Assembly: GCA_021396245.1 (NCBI GenBank) | Contig: WNYE01000026.1 | Span: 124,001 to 188,000 of the forward strand | Direction of reading: 5' to 3' | Origin: Sporothrix humicola | Lineage: Eukaryota; Ascomycota; Sordariomycetes; Ophiostomatales; Ophiostomataceae | DNA: 64,000 nucleotides | In this document: positions 32,880 to 42,434 of the stretch, piece by piece | Layout: each line of letters begins with the position of its first letter | Position numbering within the stretch: position 1 is the stretch's first letter | Notes under the pieces: generated by a model | What the model was told of the DNA's origin: nothing | The model's input: the letters and a program-made list of their open reading frames with translations, nothing else | Database searches by the model: none | Translations under genes and position numbers: made by a program

Positions 32880-34014
32880 ATGGCCCAAAAGTGTGTTCAT
32901 CAGGGCTGCGGCAAGCAGTATACCGACCCGGACGAGGTCTGCAAGTACCATCCGGGGCCGCCCGTCTTCCACGAGGGCCAGAAGGGTGAGTGCGGCACAC
33001 GGACTACTGATGTCAGAGAAGCTTACAACTAACGGACAACCAGGCTGGACATGCTGCAAGCCGCGGGTCCTGACGTTTGAGGAGTTTATGGAGATCAAGC
33101 CCTGCACAGAGGGCAAGCACAGCACAACCGACTTCCCGCCCAAGCCCGAGAAGAAGGAGGCGGCCGACGTCAAGCTGGTCGAGAAGCCGGCGGCGCCAGC
33201 GGCAACCTCGGAAAACTTGGGCCCCGCCATGCCTCGCACGCCGATTTCCATGCCGACCCGCGAAAAGCCCGCCGACGCTTCCTCTTCCTCCTCTTCCTCC
33301 ATAAAGGCACCCGTAACCGCTGCACAACCCCTACCGCCTCCCCCCGAGTCCGACGACGACGACCCGAGCCTCGAGATCCCCGATGGGCGCATGTGCCGGC
33401 GGCGCGGCTGTGGTGTGGCATACAAGAAGGGCACAAAGAGAGCCGCTGACGGCGGCGACGCCGAGAAGTGTGTGCACCACCCGGGCGCGCCCATCTTCCA
33501 CGAGGGCAGCAAAGGCTACAGCTGCTGCAAGCGGCGCGTGCTCGAGTTTGACCAGTTTATGAAGATCGAGGGCTGCCAGACCAAGCCGCGGCATCTCTTT
33601 GTCGGCAGCGGCAAGAAGGACAAGAAGGGGGCGGAGGGTGAGGGTGCTGCAGGAAATTCCGGCGAGGAGCTCCTCGACAACGTCCGGTTCGACTTTTACC
33701 AGTCGGCGACGTCGTTGACCGTCTCCTTCTTCCTCAAGAAGATCGACAAGACGCGCGCCGTCGTCAACTTTACCGAGCAAGGCATCGAGCTCGACCTTCC
33801 CACGACAGACGCGCCTACACCCAAGCGGTACAAGAAGCAGGTGCCGCTGTACGGCGAGATCGACCCGGCCAAGTCCAAGTACAGCGTGCTGGGCACGAAG
33901 CTGGAGGTGGTGCTGGCCAAGGCCGTGGTCAGCTCGTGGCCCGTTCTGCGCAGCGACGACCGGCCGACGGGCGAGATCTTCCAGGTGGCGCGGGCCGGCA
34001 AGGTGGAGCGGTAG
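32880..34014 (+). CDS. CHORD and CS domain protein (RAR1/CHP1/morgana-type HSP90 co-chaperone)
   Basis: Two exons, 32880-32985 and 33044-34014, give 358 residues. The GTGAGT donor and CCAG acceptor sit inside CHORD1 and restore GQKGWTCCKPRVL. CHORD1 (about 5-65) and CHORD2 (about 160-225) each show the Cys/His zinc pattern: C, C, C-x-x-HPG, FHEG-x-KG, CC, then C-x-x-x-x-x-H. A Pro/Ser linker joins them. A CS (p23/Sgt1-like) domain occupies about 245-345, with VRFDFYQSATSLTVSFF, KYSVLGTKLEVVLAKA and SSWPVL. Plant RAR1 and animal CHORDC1 bind HSP90 and SGT1. Here the combined CHORD-CHORD-CS order matches the animal and fungal form. Length is close to human CHORDC1 (332 aa). Confidence 0.95.
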
Positions 34015-34287
34015 AAAAAAGGAGTTTTGTGTAGCAAATGACGACGTTTACGGATAGGGAATGGGGGCATGGGGACACGGAGTACGGTAACGGTGAATGG
34101 TGACACTTACAAGAAACAGCATATATTGGAGGCACGCCGGGCCGGGTGCATTGCGTTTGCATATATCAAGAGTTTACACGATCAATACAATACAATCATC
34201 CAAATCATTGCTTTTATTTCTTTCGTATACTAAGAATGGTCATGATATGCGATTATATTCCTTTTTATATTGTACATATGCTCCCCA

Positions 34288-35541
34288 CTACGAGCTCATG
34301 CCCTCCATCAGCTCGATCTGGTCCAGCAGCATGCCCTTGCGCATAATGTACTCGCGCAGTGCCTGGAACTCGGTGCCCTCTTCCTCGCCGTACCGGTACG
34401 ACTCGCTGAAACCAAAGGCGCACGCCACGTTGTCAAGGGCTGCCCGCTCCTCCTCACGCAGCCAGCGTTCTCTCAGCGGCGTTCCCGGTGCCCACGTCAC
34501 ACGCCGCATCTGGTCGTTGGCTGTCGTGTTGGCCACAACGCCGATCGTGCCCGTGAAGCCAATGTACGCCAGGATGGCCACAAACGACAGGCTCGTCGCC
34601 ATGGTCGAGTCCATGTTTTGCTGGAGAGCGGCCAGCTTCGTCGCCAGAATGTACGTGGCCACGGGGACACCAAACAGGACAAACGCTGGCACAACGCCCT
34701 GGCGCAGCATCTTTGCACGGATAAAGGCGGGTGCAGCGTACGTGTACTCAATCACGCCCACGGCTGCGTCCAGGTTCTTGGCGGCCAGAGCACAGTCCAG
34801 AGCGACCTCGGCGACAGAACTGCTGACGGCACTCGCCGCCTTCTTCGGGTTTTGCTCCTTGTATGTGACGGCAGAGCCGCCAGAACCAGAGCCGGCAACG
34901 GGCGCCGGCTTTGAGGCGTACAGCTCCAGCACGCGCGGCAGCGACTCCGGCCGGCCCAGGCGCGCCTGGATCTTGACGTACTGCTCGAGGATGCCGGATG
35001 TCAGAAGCACACGCGGCTCCTCGGCAATAATGTAGGCGGCGTCCGAGATCTGGTCAATGACTCGACGGAGACGCGGGGCGGCGTCCAGATTTTGAGAATG
35101 CTCGAGGGCAGCCGCTGCGCTCTTTTTCGCACGCCCGTCGAGCGAGAGCAGTGTCGAGGCTGCCGTGTCGGACTGGTGGTCGATGCTGCTGAGCTGCGGC
35201 TGCACGGCAGCGTCCATGATCAGATCGGCCGCTTCGGCGCAGATCCGCAAAGCTCCAGCTGTGTCTTCTTCTGAGGGAATGCTGGGGTGGCTCAAGAGTC
35301 GGTCGCGGGCGCCGTTAACGAGAGACACGACCTTGTCGAGGTCCGGCAGGACGGCCGGTCGTGGTTGTGCTGCATCGGCCGCATCTTGTCTTTGTCTTGT
35401 CGTCGAAAAGAGTCGAGTGTTTTGTGAAGAAAATGCCGAGCATATTGGTTGTGAGAACGATTTTGTTGTGAACTGCGATAGTGCCGCAACAATCCGCCCC
35501 TCTCCTTGTATCCTTGCCCGTCTTGCTGTGTGAAAGGCCAT
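34288..35541 (-). CDS. Mitochondrial two-pass membrane protein of unknown function
   Basis: A single exon of 417 residues. Several in-frame ATGs exist (35676, 35598, 35589, 35541). I chose 35541 because MAFHTARRARI begins a typical Arg-rich presequence ending in RLFSTTRQR. A helical, Ala/Leu-rich middle (about 60-240) is followed by a short Gly/Ser linker and two hydrophobic segments, about 285-305 (FVLFGVPVATYILATKL) and 318-340. A matrix- or IMS-facing C-terminal domain of about 75 residues with conserved-looking WAPGTPLRERWL follows. I do not recognise the family; it looks like a fungal-conserved inner membrane protein. It is divergent to VRP1 and convergent to the CHORD gene. Confidence 0.8.
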   Translation of the reverse strand: MAFHTARRARIQGEGRIVAALSQFTTKSFSQPICSAFSSQNTRLFSTTRQRQDAADAAQPRPAVLPDLDKVVSLVNGARDRLLSHPSIPSEEDTAGALRICAEAADLIMDAAVQPQLSSIDHQSDTAASTLLSLDGRAKKSAAAALEHSQNLDAAPRLRRVIDQISDAAYIIAEEPRVLLTSGILEQYVKIQARLGRPESLPRVLELYASKPAPVAGSGSGGSAVTYKEQNPKKAASAVSSSVAEVALDCALAAKNLDAAVGVIEYTYAAPAFIRAKMLRQGVVPAFVLFGVPVATYILATKLAALQQNMDSTMATSLSFVAILAYIGFTGTIGVVANTTANDQMRRVTWAPGTPLRERWLREEERAALDNVACAFGFSESYRYGEEEGTEFQALREYIMRKGMLLDQIELMEGMSS

Positions 35542-36527
35542 CACCGACCCTGCCGCAACTCTCACACCCCGCGCATCACCGCCCGCCATTTGTCCCATTT
35601 TGAATTTTGCGCATTCCAGCGCTTGGCGCAATTGCGGCTGTCGTGGCCGCTGGGCCAGCCGACATTGTGTGAGCATCGTGTGTGTGTGTGGACGTCTGTA
35701 GGCGGCGAATTGGCCTTTCGTGTCGTGATGCGGTCGTCCTGTCTTCTCTGCCCGTAATTCTCGCGATGTCGTCGTTCGGCTCAAAAATCAATGGCCCAAT
35801 TCAGTTATTGAATTTGCAGGGATTGGCGGAGACTGTGTGAGGACAGTGCACTTTTCTCGTCGACACAGTACGCACCTTCCGTCCTCGTTGTGGCCCTGCG
35901 CCTCGCACTCGCACTTTCCGTCAGCCAGGGCGCCCTCTTTCTCTCACCTAACTGCCCCGCTTTTTCTCGTACCAACTGCGTAATCCTGCGTCTGGCGTGT
36001 GTCTGATTACAGGCAAGGCAGTGACGAAACAGCAGTTGGCAGCAGCAAAACAGCGAGAGAGCGCCCCACTTCTCCACTGAACCCGAATATTGGTGCCTGC
36101 CAGAACGCCCAAATGCACTATTGGCGCTGGGCAGCAGCGGCCGTTCCTTCGTGTTCTCCTTTTGCCTTTTGGTAGCCTTTCCAGTTCCTGCCAATCTTGG
36201 CTCCCAACCGCCGACCCAGCTATCGACGTTTTCTCGTCGCTTCCTCGACTGCCTCACTCTTTCTCTCCTTTCCTCATTCTCACCATTCTTCGTACACAAT
36301 CAACAACGGCCTCAACGACGCCGTCCATTAACCGCATCACCCATTCTTACCGTCAGCCTTAGCTTCATTTTTTACGTTGCGTCTCGACACGAGCCACCAG
36401 ACGACCCCTGAGCCGCCAGCTCTCCAAAGAGGCACGAGGTCATATACTTTGGCATCCAGATTCTGCCTCTAAACGATAACACTCCCGAATATCCCTTCTC
36501 CCTCCTTATCCGCGGCCCACAAACACA
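35542..36527. other. Divergent promoter region, mitochondrial protein / VRP1
   Basis: No gene found. The + strand is C/T-rich at about 36140-36330 in front of VRP1, fitting its leader. Sequence nearer 35550-35750 encodes only the open upstream extension of the minus-strand gene. Confidence 0.5.
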
Positions 36528-38223
36528 ATGCCGCCTCCGCCGCCGCCGCCGCCACCCCCTCCTCCGGGCGGCATGTCCGGCATGCCTCCTCCGCCTCCAC
36601 CACCTCCTCCCCCAGGCGGACTTCCATCACGGCCTCCGGCAGGCAAAGGATTGGTGAGTAAAGAGATGGGTGACCTGCCTCATTCTCCAGCTCAGTATAG
36701 CTAACACACCCCCTCCCCAGAACTCCGCTCTTCTCGGCGACATTCACAAGGGCAAGTCCCTCAAAAAGACCGTCACCAACGACCGTTCAGCGCCTATAGT
36801 CGGCAAGTCTTCTGGCGGCGGTGCAGGGCCTTCACCAATGGGCGGAGCTCCTCCTATCCCTGGCGGCGCTCCTCCACGGCCAGGAGGCGGTCTGGCACCG
36901 CCGTCCGCCGGCAACCGCGCTCGTAGCAACAGCGACCAGGGCGGCATGGACAGTGCAGGACCGCCACAGCTCGCCGGACTCTTTTCCGGTGGAATGCCAA
37001 AACTCCGCAAAACCGGCGCCGGCGCCGTCAAGACAGGGGCCGATACGACTGCTTCCTACCTGTCCGACCCCGAAGACTCTCGCTCGTCCCCCTCGGCAGT
37101 ACCGCCGCGTCCACCAGCATTCGGCGCTCCCAAACCACCAGGCGGAGCTGCACCACCTATTCCCGGCCGTCCTTCTGTTCCAGCTCCAAGCGCTCCCAGT
37201 GCACCTCCTCCAGCACCAGGAAACCCGCTCGGCGCCGGCTTCCACCCCTCCATTTCCAACCTCCGCAAGGTGTCGGCAAACCGCGGCGACCGCCCCATGT
37301 CTTCAGCGTCCCAGATTTTGATCGGCAACAAGGGCCCGCCGCCGCCCATTGGCAAGAAGCCTCCGCCACTGCCAGGGTCCAGAAAACCCTCGTCGAGCCT
37401 GGCCTCACCACCTCCGACAAGCTCGGCACCGCCCATACCCTCGGCTGCCGCTCCCCCAGTTCCTTCGGCACCGCCAGCACCCCCTCCGCCGCCACCACCT
37501 GGAGCTTCGTCTGCACCTCCCGCTCCTCCTCCACCACCACCTCCACCGAGCGCAATGCCGTCGTCTCCTCCATCCCAAAGTCTGGCAGCGCAGGCTATGA
37601 TCCGCGCACAGCAGCAGCAACACCAGCCTGCCTCGCCGCCTCCTCCACCTCCGCCCCCACCACCGAGCAACAGCGCTCCGTCGCGGCCACCTCCTCCTCC
37701 GTCTGCACCACCCCCGCCTGCAGCACCTTCTCACTCGCCTTCTTCTTCGTTCTCTTCTGCGCCTCCGCCAGCACCTCCTCCGCCGCCACCATCAGCAGCG
37801 GCCCCCTCTGCCCACCCGTACAGCAACGGCGCCGGCTCTGCTCCCGGCGTAGCACCGCCTCCGCCCCCGCCACAGCGTGCCGCTAGCAACAGCATCAGCG
37901 GGCACAACAGCAACCCGATGCGCGTGTCGATGCTCGACCCTTCTGCGTACACGCTGATGCCGAACGGTGGCGGTGGCAGCGGCAGCAGCTCGGCCCTCAA
38001 CAGCCCGTCACCGACACGGGCAGGCACGACCGCCGGTAGCGGGTCCGTCTCTCCAAGACCTCAGACGTCGGGCGGCGGCACACGCTATATTGTGCAGGAC
38101 ACACGTTGGCGGTTTGTGACGGAGGACAAGTTCCCCGTGGCGCGGACGTTTACAGGCCAGCCGAAGCGGTACCGGGCCGGCCGTGGAAGCAGTGTCCCCC
38201 TGGACCTGAGTCTGTTTACGTAG
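36528..38223 (+). CDS. VRP1: Verprolin / WIP-family actin regulator
   Basis: Two exons, 36528-36653 and 36721-38223, give 542 residues. The donor is GTGAGT, the acceptor CCCAG. The protein opens with a poly-proline run (MPPPPPPP). A WH2 actin-binding motif follows (NSALLGDIHKGKSLKK, 43-58), whose core begins exactly at exon 2. The middle is Pro/Ser/Ala-rich with many profilin/SH3-type proline runs. The C-terminal block RWRFVTEDKFPVARTF is the WASP/Las17-binding region of WIP. Verprolin recruits Las17/WASP and G-actin to endocytic patches and polarised growth sites. It is shorter than yeast Vrp1 (817 aa) but has the same domain order. A second, weaker basic LRKT motif lies near residue 140. 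Confidence 0.93.
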
Positions 38224-38465
38224 AGGAGAAGAAGGTAGACATTTGTTTTTCATGTCGTTTCTTGCATTGTTGCATTCTTGTATCTTTAAATTGGTTTTCA
38301 TGTCTTTTAGCAGACTGTTTTTGGGCTGGTCTTTTTTGTCTATAATTATTCTTTATCCAATTGAGATTGTTGACATCATAGAGATTGTTGTCCTCAAAAC
38401 TGAGCGTAATTCGTAAATCATGTCTATTTTACATGTAATATATGATGTCTCTAAATATTGCCTGC

Positions 38466-39683
38466 TTATAGCCGCACCACCTCCCGCTTCTGGTTGATGG
38501 CGCCGCGGAAATGGTCCTCAACAACACGGCCCTGGAGAATTGTCTCTTGCACAAGGCCCTCGACGTGCTCTGGCGCGACACGGCCGTACCAGATACCATA
38601 GCCCGCCAATGGGTGAGGAGATAGGCCGTCCGATGCTTTCAGTGACGGCGGCAGATACACAATGACATTGCCCGCAAACTTGTGTCCGCCAATGTGCGAG
38701 ATCAGGCCAACTCTGGCCGTCGTCGACGTTGTCGGCGCAGATGTCACGGGAGAAGCATCGCTCTCCATGTAGTTTTCAGGCTCGACTGGCCCCTGCTCGA
38801 CATTGAAGCCCACGCGGCCCAGCTCCTTCTCAAAGGTTGTCTGTAGGGCAGGGCCCATGATGCCGCAGCGCATGTCACGCCCGCCGTGGCCGCAGATCAA
38901 GACCAAAACGTCCGGAATGGCTTCCCGCACGCCATACAACAGGTTGCGCACGGCCGTCTTGCGGGTCAGCCGGTCACGGTGGATCGGTGACAGTGCGCCG
39001 TCGTGCGCCGGGTGCAGCTTCTCGGGCAGCAAGAACCCTTGCGCCAACACCTCGACGGCGTTAAACGAGACCCGCGGCAAAAACGGAATGTACGTGAAGC
39101 TGGGCAGCAGGTAAACCGACGACGACTGCAGCCCCACGAGCCGCGGCACGGATGGCGGGAACGAGGAGTTGAGGACCGAGACGTGGTGGTAGGGATCCGT
39201 GTACGTCCCGCCGCGACCGAACAGCTCCTTGAGGTCGGCGGCCAGGTTGTCGCCGCTGTTTTCGTCCTCGATTCGAGAGGGCCAGTCGCTGGTGCCTGTA
39301 CACACGAGAACTTGCTCGTTGTAGGCCGCAATCAGGCCGTTCAGGCTGCTCTTGCGGTCAATGGGCAGGTCGGCCGGCAGCTCGGGCGTGGGTTCGCACG
39401 TGCATGTCGGCGACGGACAAGACGAGACGGTGGAAAACGGAAGTGGGGTCCGTTCACGCTTGGGCGAGGGTGATGATGAAGCAGAGGCGCATGGCTGTGA
39501 AGAGGAGAAGAACCGACGAGACGTTGCCGCTGGTAACCGAGCCGATCGTAATCTTTGCTTAGATACAGACGCTATGAATGGTGAAGCGGAGGAACACGAA
39601 GACGAAGAAAATGTGAAAAAGGCCGGACCAGGGGATCGGAGCCCCGAAGAGGCGGCCGTTAATCGCCGCGCAGGGACAGACAT
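38466..39683 (-). CDS. AIM32: AIM32-type thioredoxin-like [2Fe-2S] mitochondrial protein
   Basis: A single exon of 405 residues. The start is the ATG at 39683 (MSVPARRLT); upstream the frame opens only at TTG. The N-terminus is a Ser/Arg-rich presequence ending near RRFFSSS. The sucrase/ferredoxin-like fold follows. Candidate cluster ligands are C264 and C273 in CGHGGRDMRC (spacing 9) and H330 and H334 in HIGGH (spacing 4). These spacings match the Cys/Cys/His/His set I recall for yeast Aim32. LVCTGTSDWPS and KFAGNVIVY are further family motifs. Aim32 has been linked to thiol redox quality control in the matrix and IMS. The gene is convergent with VRP1 (242 bp between stops) and divergent from the CYC2-like gene. 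Confidence 0.9.
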   Translation of the reverse strand: MSVPARRLTAASSGLRSPGPAFFTFSSSSCSSASPFIASVSKQRLRSARLPAATSRRFFSSSQPCASASSSPSPKRERTPLPFSTVSSCPSPTCTCEPTPELPADLPIDRKSSLNGLIAAYNEQVLVCTGTSDWPSRIEDENSGDNLAADLKELFGRGGTYTDPYHHVSVLNSSFPPSVPRLVGLQSSSVYLLPSFTYIPFLPRVSFNAVEVLAQGFLLPEKLHPAHDGALSPIHRDRLTRKTAVRNLLYGVREAIPDVLVLICGHGGRDMRCGIMGPALQTTFEKELGRVGFNVEQGPVEPENYMESDASPVTSAPTTSTTARVGLISHIGGHKFAGNVIVYLPPSLKASDGLSPHPLAGYGIWYGRVAPEHVEGLVQETILQGRVVEDHFRGAINQKREVVRL

Positions 39684-40635
39684 GTTGTGACCAGATAAGT
39701 GAGTGAACGAGTGAATGCCCGGTGTCAAAAATGAGTGGCAACGTCGGTCGTAGAAGGCCGCGTCAAGTAACCGGACAGCAAGGTATGGAAAATGCAAAGT
39801 GCAAAGGTTGTCCTCAGATTGTCCGTATGTGCGGCTGCCGGTCTTATATGAATTGGGAAGTTGCTGGCCTACTGGAACCCCCTGCTTCGGCTGCTAATGG
39901 CACAGGTGCGATTGGCCGTTTCGGTGCCTGTCTCTGGTTTCCAAGGAAGGAAGTTGGCGTTGCTGGCGACATTAGTGCCTTCCCCGGAGCCCGCATTGGC
40001 CCGCTAGAAGTCCGCTTAGGACCCTCGTTCTTGCTATCTTTTTTTGCTGCCACAATTTTATCTCCGCAACAAGCTCCGAGAGGAAGGCGCGGCCGGTGTT
40101 TCCGTAAGATACATTCGAGTCAAATCAGAGTCAGATTCAGACGTCATGTTCGTATTCGAGTGCAACCAAAAGCTGACAAGATGGGACTGGACATGCACAT
40201 GAATGGAGAAGAGTTTGTGCAATCCGATCTGATAAGAATTTGTGCCATGGTTCAAGAGTTTTTGGTGTATTTTTACTTTATTTTTAAAAAACAGTAGAAG
40301 AGTCAAAACCTCTGAAGAAAATAATAAAAAATTAGACACACTAAAAACTTGCACAGAAAATACTAAAAAAATTAGAGATTAAATTTAGATATATAGATAT
40401 ATAGATATATCGAGACATGCTTTTTGAGCCGTCTGAACAATATTGTTGTCTCTATCCTTCTTATGTTGGGCTTTTGTTGGGAAAGAGCCGCCACGAAGTA
40501 GCCCCACATTATCGCAACTGCCTCCAAAATCGTCAAAGTGTTCAAACCTCAAGCTCACTCAACCCAATTCGAGATCTCATCAATGCACGCTGCAACTCAC
40601 CACACAACCGGTAATTCATACTCACGTCGCGTCTC
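39684..40635. other. Divergent promoter region, AIM32 / CYC2-like
   Basis: An open frame at 39722-40297 lacks family features and is not called. An AT-rich block at about 40255-40415 contains A-runs and a GATATATA microsatellite. This stands out against the surrounding GC-richer DNA. Confidence 0.5.
40388..40411. repeat. GATATATA microsatellite
   Basis: Three 8-base units of GATATATA in tandem inside an AT-rich promoter block, 225 bp upstream of the CYC2-like start. Confidence 0.85.
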
Positions 40636-42168
40636 ATGAGACACTCAATAAGGCGGCTGCTGGGCAGCGTGCCTGCGCCCACAGCAGCGGTCCAGCGGCG
40701 GACATTGTCTCTGTCATCTCACCTCCGTTCTCGGAATCAAATCCAAGTCGAACGGCAATTCACGGCAAACAGACCGTCCATTTCTCAGTCAATACAGTGG
40801 AGACAAGCGCTTTCGACCTCAATACCAAGGACATACTCTACAGAAGCATCAAAGCCACCTTCGTCACCAGAAGAACCGCCAAAGGAACCTGAAGAGCCAG
40901 AAAAAGAGTCGCCCATCAAAGACCGTTTTCAGCTCATCCCGTTCTCAGTCGCCCTGGTCTTGTGCGCATGCTGGTCCTACTTCTCGGAGGACGGCTACCT
41001 AGCTAAGCTGGCCAAGGACAGCGGGAAAGCCTCCAAGAAGAGCAGAGGCAAGGCCGCCGGCGCGTTGAACACAGAGAACTTTGTGCCGTTTACAGTCGTT
41101 GCGCGAGAAGAGGTGTCGCCGACGGCATTCGTCCTGACGCTGCGCCTACCGGAAAGCGTGTCCGACGAAACACGGTCGACGACGGCCGCGGCGATCCGGG
41201 AAGCATGGCGGCACGGGCTGTGGTCGGTGGAAGTGAAGCAGCCGCAACTGCAGATTGCAAGAGACTATACGCCGCTGCCGAGAGTGGGAGAAGGACAGAA
41301 AGAACAGAGAGAGGACGACATCCGCCTGTTTGTGCGAGTTGTTCCGGGCGGCGAAGTGTCGAAATACCTGTCGAAAAAGACGGTGGGATCGACGGTCGAC
41401 CTGCGCGGCCCGCGACTGAGTTTTGACGTCGCGGCGAGGATGGGAAAGAACAGAGTGGAGGGACAGGAGACGAGGAGCGACGGCAAAGACGTGAAGCAGG
41501 TCGTTGTGTTGGCCGGCGGAACGGGCATCTCTACGGCACTGCAGGCGGCCGATATCGCCTTGAGACGTGGTTCATCCGTGTCGATTTTGTGGGCAAACCG
41601 GCAACCGGACGACAGCATCGGACTTTTCGGCGATGTCGATATTTCGACGGTAAACCCGGTAGTCCGTGATATCAGAGCCTTGCAGTCTCGCTATGGGGCT
41701 GACCGTCTCAGAGTGTCGAGCTTTGTGGACGCACAGCAGACGATCATCACAGACAAGGAAGTACGCAAGGCTGTTGAGAGACAGGACACAACAGGGAGTG
41801 GCCGTTCCTGGTACTGGCCGATTGGGTCGGGAAAGGCGTCTCAAAAAATGGAAAAGATCCCGGCTGCAGTCACGACAAACCCATCATGTGTCTACCACTC
41901 GGCACGGGTTCTTGAACGACTGGAGGCGGATGAACTTCAGGGCTCAGAAAAGGCCAAAGCGTGCTCTTGTTCTACGACGGGATCTCCTGACAGCGTCGGC
42001 AAGAGTCTGGTGCTGGTGTCTGGGCCAGATGGGTTTATTGCCGCGTGGGCAGGTCCCAAGTCGTGGTCTGGCGGCAAAGAGAGACAAGGGCCTGTCAGTG
42101 GCATTCTAGGCCATTTGGCGGCGAGAGACCCGCAGACATTTGCTGGCTGGCAAGTGTTGAAGCTGTAG
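40636..42168 (+). CDS. CYC2: CYC2-like mitochondrial FAD/NAD(P)H oxidoreductase
   Basis: A single exon of 510 residues. It has an Arg-rich presequence (MRHSIRRLL, with RTYSTEA near 65-71) and one membrane segment (about 100-117). An FR-type FAD-binding barrel (about 140-270) carries the RDYT motif (209-212) and GGEVSKYL. A ferredoxin-reductase NAD(P)-binding domain follows with LAGGTGIST (about 292-300) and C-terminal VSGPDGF. Yeast Cyc2 (366 aa) is an inner-membrane flavoprotein that reduces haem or apocytochrome c during cytochrome c maturation. The TM-plus-reductase layout fits Cyc2 or its fungal relatives in the cytochrome b5 reductase superfamily. The protein is longer, with a Ser/Thr/Gln-rich insertion at about 375-445. 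The family is sure; orthology to CYC2 is likely, not proven. Confidence 0.85.
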   Translation: MRHSIRRLLGSVPAPTAAVQRRTLSLSSHLRSRNQIQVERQFTANRPSISQSIQWRQALSTSIPRTYSTEASKPPSSPEEPPKEPEEPEKESPIKDRFQLIPFSVALVLCACWSYFSEDGYLAKLAKDSGKASKKSRGKAAGALNTENFVPFTVVAREEVSPTAFVLTLRLPESVSDETRSTTAAAIREAWRHGLWSVEVKQPQLQIARDYTPLPRVGEGQKEQREDDIRLFVRVVPGGEVSKYLSKKTVGSTVDLRGPRLSFDVAARMGKNRVEGQETRSDGKDVKQVVVLAGGTGISTALQAADIALRRGSSVSILWANRQPDDSIGLFGDVDISTVNPVVRDIRALQSRYGADRLRVSSFVDAQQTIITDKEVRKAVERQDTTGSGRSWYWPIGSGKASQKMEKIPAAVTTNPSCVYHSARVLERLEADELQGSEKAKACSCSTTGSPDSVGKSLVLVSGPDGFIAAWAGPKSWSGGKERQGPVSGILGHLAARDPQTFAGWQVLKL

Positions 42169-42434
42169 GCGATAAGGAGTTACGAAAGTGTATATAGAGG
42201 ACATCACGATGCATGAAGATTTGGATAGACAAAGAAAGATAACCAATGATATATTAGAAAAGGAAAGACGCGAGAGCAAGAAGACAAAAACAGAGCTGGC
42301 CCATGCAAGGCTTTTTGAAAATTTGAAGCGAGGACAAGTAATAAAGCAAAGAAACAAAAAGGAGATAAAAAAACCCACGACCCAAACGCCCAGCAAGAAA
42401 GAAAAGAAGAAAAGCCGACGCGAGGCAGAGATCA

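Noticed and set aside
39722..40297. 191-residue plus-strand open frame in the AIM32/CYC2-like promoter
   Set aside because: No conserved motif, a low-complexity end in an AT-rich block, and a position inside a divergent promoter.
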